64,000 nucleotides of DNA. Source: Streptomyces sp. cf386. GTDB taxonomy: Bacteria > Actinomycetota > Actinomycetes > Streptomycetales > Streptomycetaceae. The notes below the pieces were generated by a model that worked only from the letters and a program-made list of their open reading frames with translations, was not told where the DNA came from and ran no database searches. Position numbers and translations under genes: made by a program. The stretch lies in assembly GCF_900103585.1 (NCBI RefSeq), contig NZ_FNHV01000005.1, forward strand, positions 434,001 to 498,000. Direction: 5' to 3'. Numbering within the stretch: position 1 is the first letter of the stretch; every line of letters starts with the position of its first letter. This document shows, one piece after another, positions 62,864 through 64,000 of the stretch.

Positions 62864-64000
62864 ATGTCCACCGAACCCCCACCGTCCAAGGTCCAAACGC
62901 CTGACGCCCTCCATCCCCTGGCCAACGCCGTCCTGACTACCGACCGCACTTGGCGGGTCACGTTTTTCAACAGACCCGCTGAACGCCTTTTGGGCCTGTC
63001 GGAGGAATGGCTCGGCCGCGTGCTGTGGGATGTGGTCCCCCATTTCCACACCACAGGTGTGAAGCTCGCCTGCCAGCAGGCCACCACCGCCGGCAAGCCG
63101 ACCGGCTTCAGCGTCGGCTGGCCCCTGGACCAGCGCTTGCTCCGTATTCAGGTGTTTCCCGTCTCCACCGGCATGACTCTCTGCTTCAGCGACATCACCC
63201 ACCGACACCGGAACGGGGAGGAGGCGCCGGCCGAGGGCACGGTCGCCAAGTACGCCGACAGGATCGTCGAACTCACTCAGGCCCTGGCCATGGCGGTGAC
63301 CGGACTGGACGTGGTGAGTGTCGTCGAGGATCACGCACGGCAATTGTTCGGCGCCGACGGGGTCGGTTTCTGGTATCGCGACGGGGAACAGTTGACGTCG
63401 TTCGGCAATGCCGGAAACACACTGGAATTCGTCAACTGGATGAAGGAGACGCCGCCACCACCGTTCGATCGATGCCCAGCCGGAGAGGCACTGACCGAAC
63501 GTGCCCCGTTCTTCATCTCCTCGCCCGCCGAGTACGTCGGCCGCTACCCGCACATGGCCCACATGCCGACCGCCAGCGGTAAGAAGGCCTGGGCGTTTCT
63601 TCCCTTGGTCACCTCCGGCGACCCCATCGGCGTGTGCATCTTCTCCTACAACCGGCCCCATGCATTCAGCCCCGAGGAACGCAACCTGTTCACGGTGCTG
63701 TGCGGTCTCATAGCCCAGGCGCTGGCCCGAGCCCGTCTCTACGATGCCGAGCACCGCCGGTCGCATGAGCTGCAGCGCGGTCTCCTCCCCCGGGTCCTGC
63801 CCTCCCTCCCCGGCGTCACCACGGCCGCCCGCTACCTTCCGGCCGGCGACGGAGCCGAAGTCGGCGGCGACTGGTACGACGTGATTCCGCTGCCCTCGGA
63901 TCGAGTCGCCCTCGTCATCGGTGACGTCATGGGCCATGGTCTGCGCGAGGCCGCGATCATGGGGCAGTTGCGCACCGCCGTGCGCACCCTCGCCGATCTC
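62864..64000 (+). CDS. PAS-GAF-SpoIIE phosphatase, C-terminus beyond window
   Basis: An open frame of 379 codons runs to the right edge without a stop. An N-terminal PAS-like domain (residues about 18-115) is followed by a GAF domain (about 130-290, DHARQLFGADGVGFWYRDG) and the first half of a SpoIIE phosphatase (GGDWYDVIPLPSDR, VIGDVMGHGLRE). It is the third phosphatase of this kind in 11 kb and is more divergent in its sensor half. The remainder of the catalytic domain lies outside. Confidence 0.88.
   Translation, partial: MSTEPPPSKVQTPDALHPLANAVLTTDRTWRVTFFNRPAERLLGLSEEWLGRVLWDVVPHFHTTGVKLACQQATTAGKPTGFSVGWPLDQRLLRIQVFPVSTGMTLCFSDITHRHRNGEEAPAEGTVAKYADRIVELTQALAMAVTGLDVVSVVEDHARQLFGADGVGFWYRDGEQLTSFGNAGNTLEFVNWMKETPPPPFDRCPAGEALTERAPFFISSPAEYVGRYPHMAHMPTASGKKAWAFLPLVTSGDPIGVCIFSYNRPHAFSPEERNLFTVLCGLIAQALARARLYDAEHRRSHELQRGLLPRVLPSLPGVTTAARYLPAGDGAEVGGDWYDVIPLPSDRVALVIGDVMGHGLREAAIMGQLRTAVRTLADL

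Overview
The window is a stretch of a Streptomyces-type actinobacterial chromosome. GC is very high throughout, and GTG starts and 1-4 bp stop/start overlaps are common. Other genus-typical content is an Hrd-like sigma factor, an exact actinobacterial iron box, an HbpS-SenS-SenR heme/redox system, coenzyme B12-dependent methylmalonyl-CoA mutase, and several PAS/GAF/SpoIIE-type phosphatases. I see no tRNA, rRNA, CRISPR array, intact transposase or phage module.

Positions 1-13400 look like the right-hand part of a specialised-metabolite locus that continues off the left edge. Leftward genes: a MIO-type histidine ammonia-lyase translationally coupled to an adenylate-forming ligase (only its first 59 codons are visible), a ShiA/ProP-type exporter or importer, and a crotonyl-CoA carboxylase/reductase coupled to a tandem 3-hydroxyacyl-CoA dehydrogenase. 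Rightward genes: a P450, then an EhpF-like adenylating enzyme, an EhpG/LuxC-like acyl reductase, an aldehyde dehydrogenase and a ketoacyl synthase III. A 79-bp module is duplicated upstream of the ammonia-lyase and ccr units, and a shared inverted repeat (GTGCC-N7-GGCAC) lies in all three control regions, so the genes probably form one regulon. An acyl or aryl acid (plausibly urocanate) activated by the ligase, plus alkylmalonyl-CoA made by KASIII/HAD/CCR, would suit a polyketide-type assembly line outside the window. That product is an inference.

13417-17703 holds a broken MFS gene and a uvrA homologue coupled to an Hrd-type sigma factor. After a lone alpha/beta hydrolase, 19007-27238 is a B12-centred block: mutA-mutB-meaB, a cobalamin riboswitch, and a BtuFCD-type importer. 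27197-34751 carries a methyltransferase, secreted enzymes (pectate lyase, HExxH protein), a PhzF-like protein, hbpS divergent from senS-senR, and a lipoprotein. 34869-41998 is a sugar-uptake operon (ABC transporter, GH35 glycosidase, ROK repressor) with a palindromic operator at its head.

42035-49515 is a mosaic of small genes: 2H phosphoesterase, RidA, a TetR-controlled NmrA/SnoaL pair, a luciferase-fold domain protein, a twice-frameshifted WD40-type gene, an AraC regulator and a nucleotidyltransferase. 49704-53078 is pyruvate carboxylase. 53254-57958 has two PAS-GAF-SpoIIE phosphatases, and a third runs off the right edge from 62864. Between them sit an iron-box-controlled siderophore ABC importer with a fused double permease (57971-61891) and an AlkD-like protein with a six-copy 9-bp repeat.
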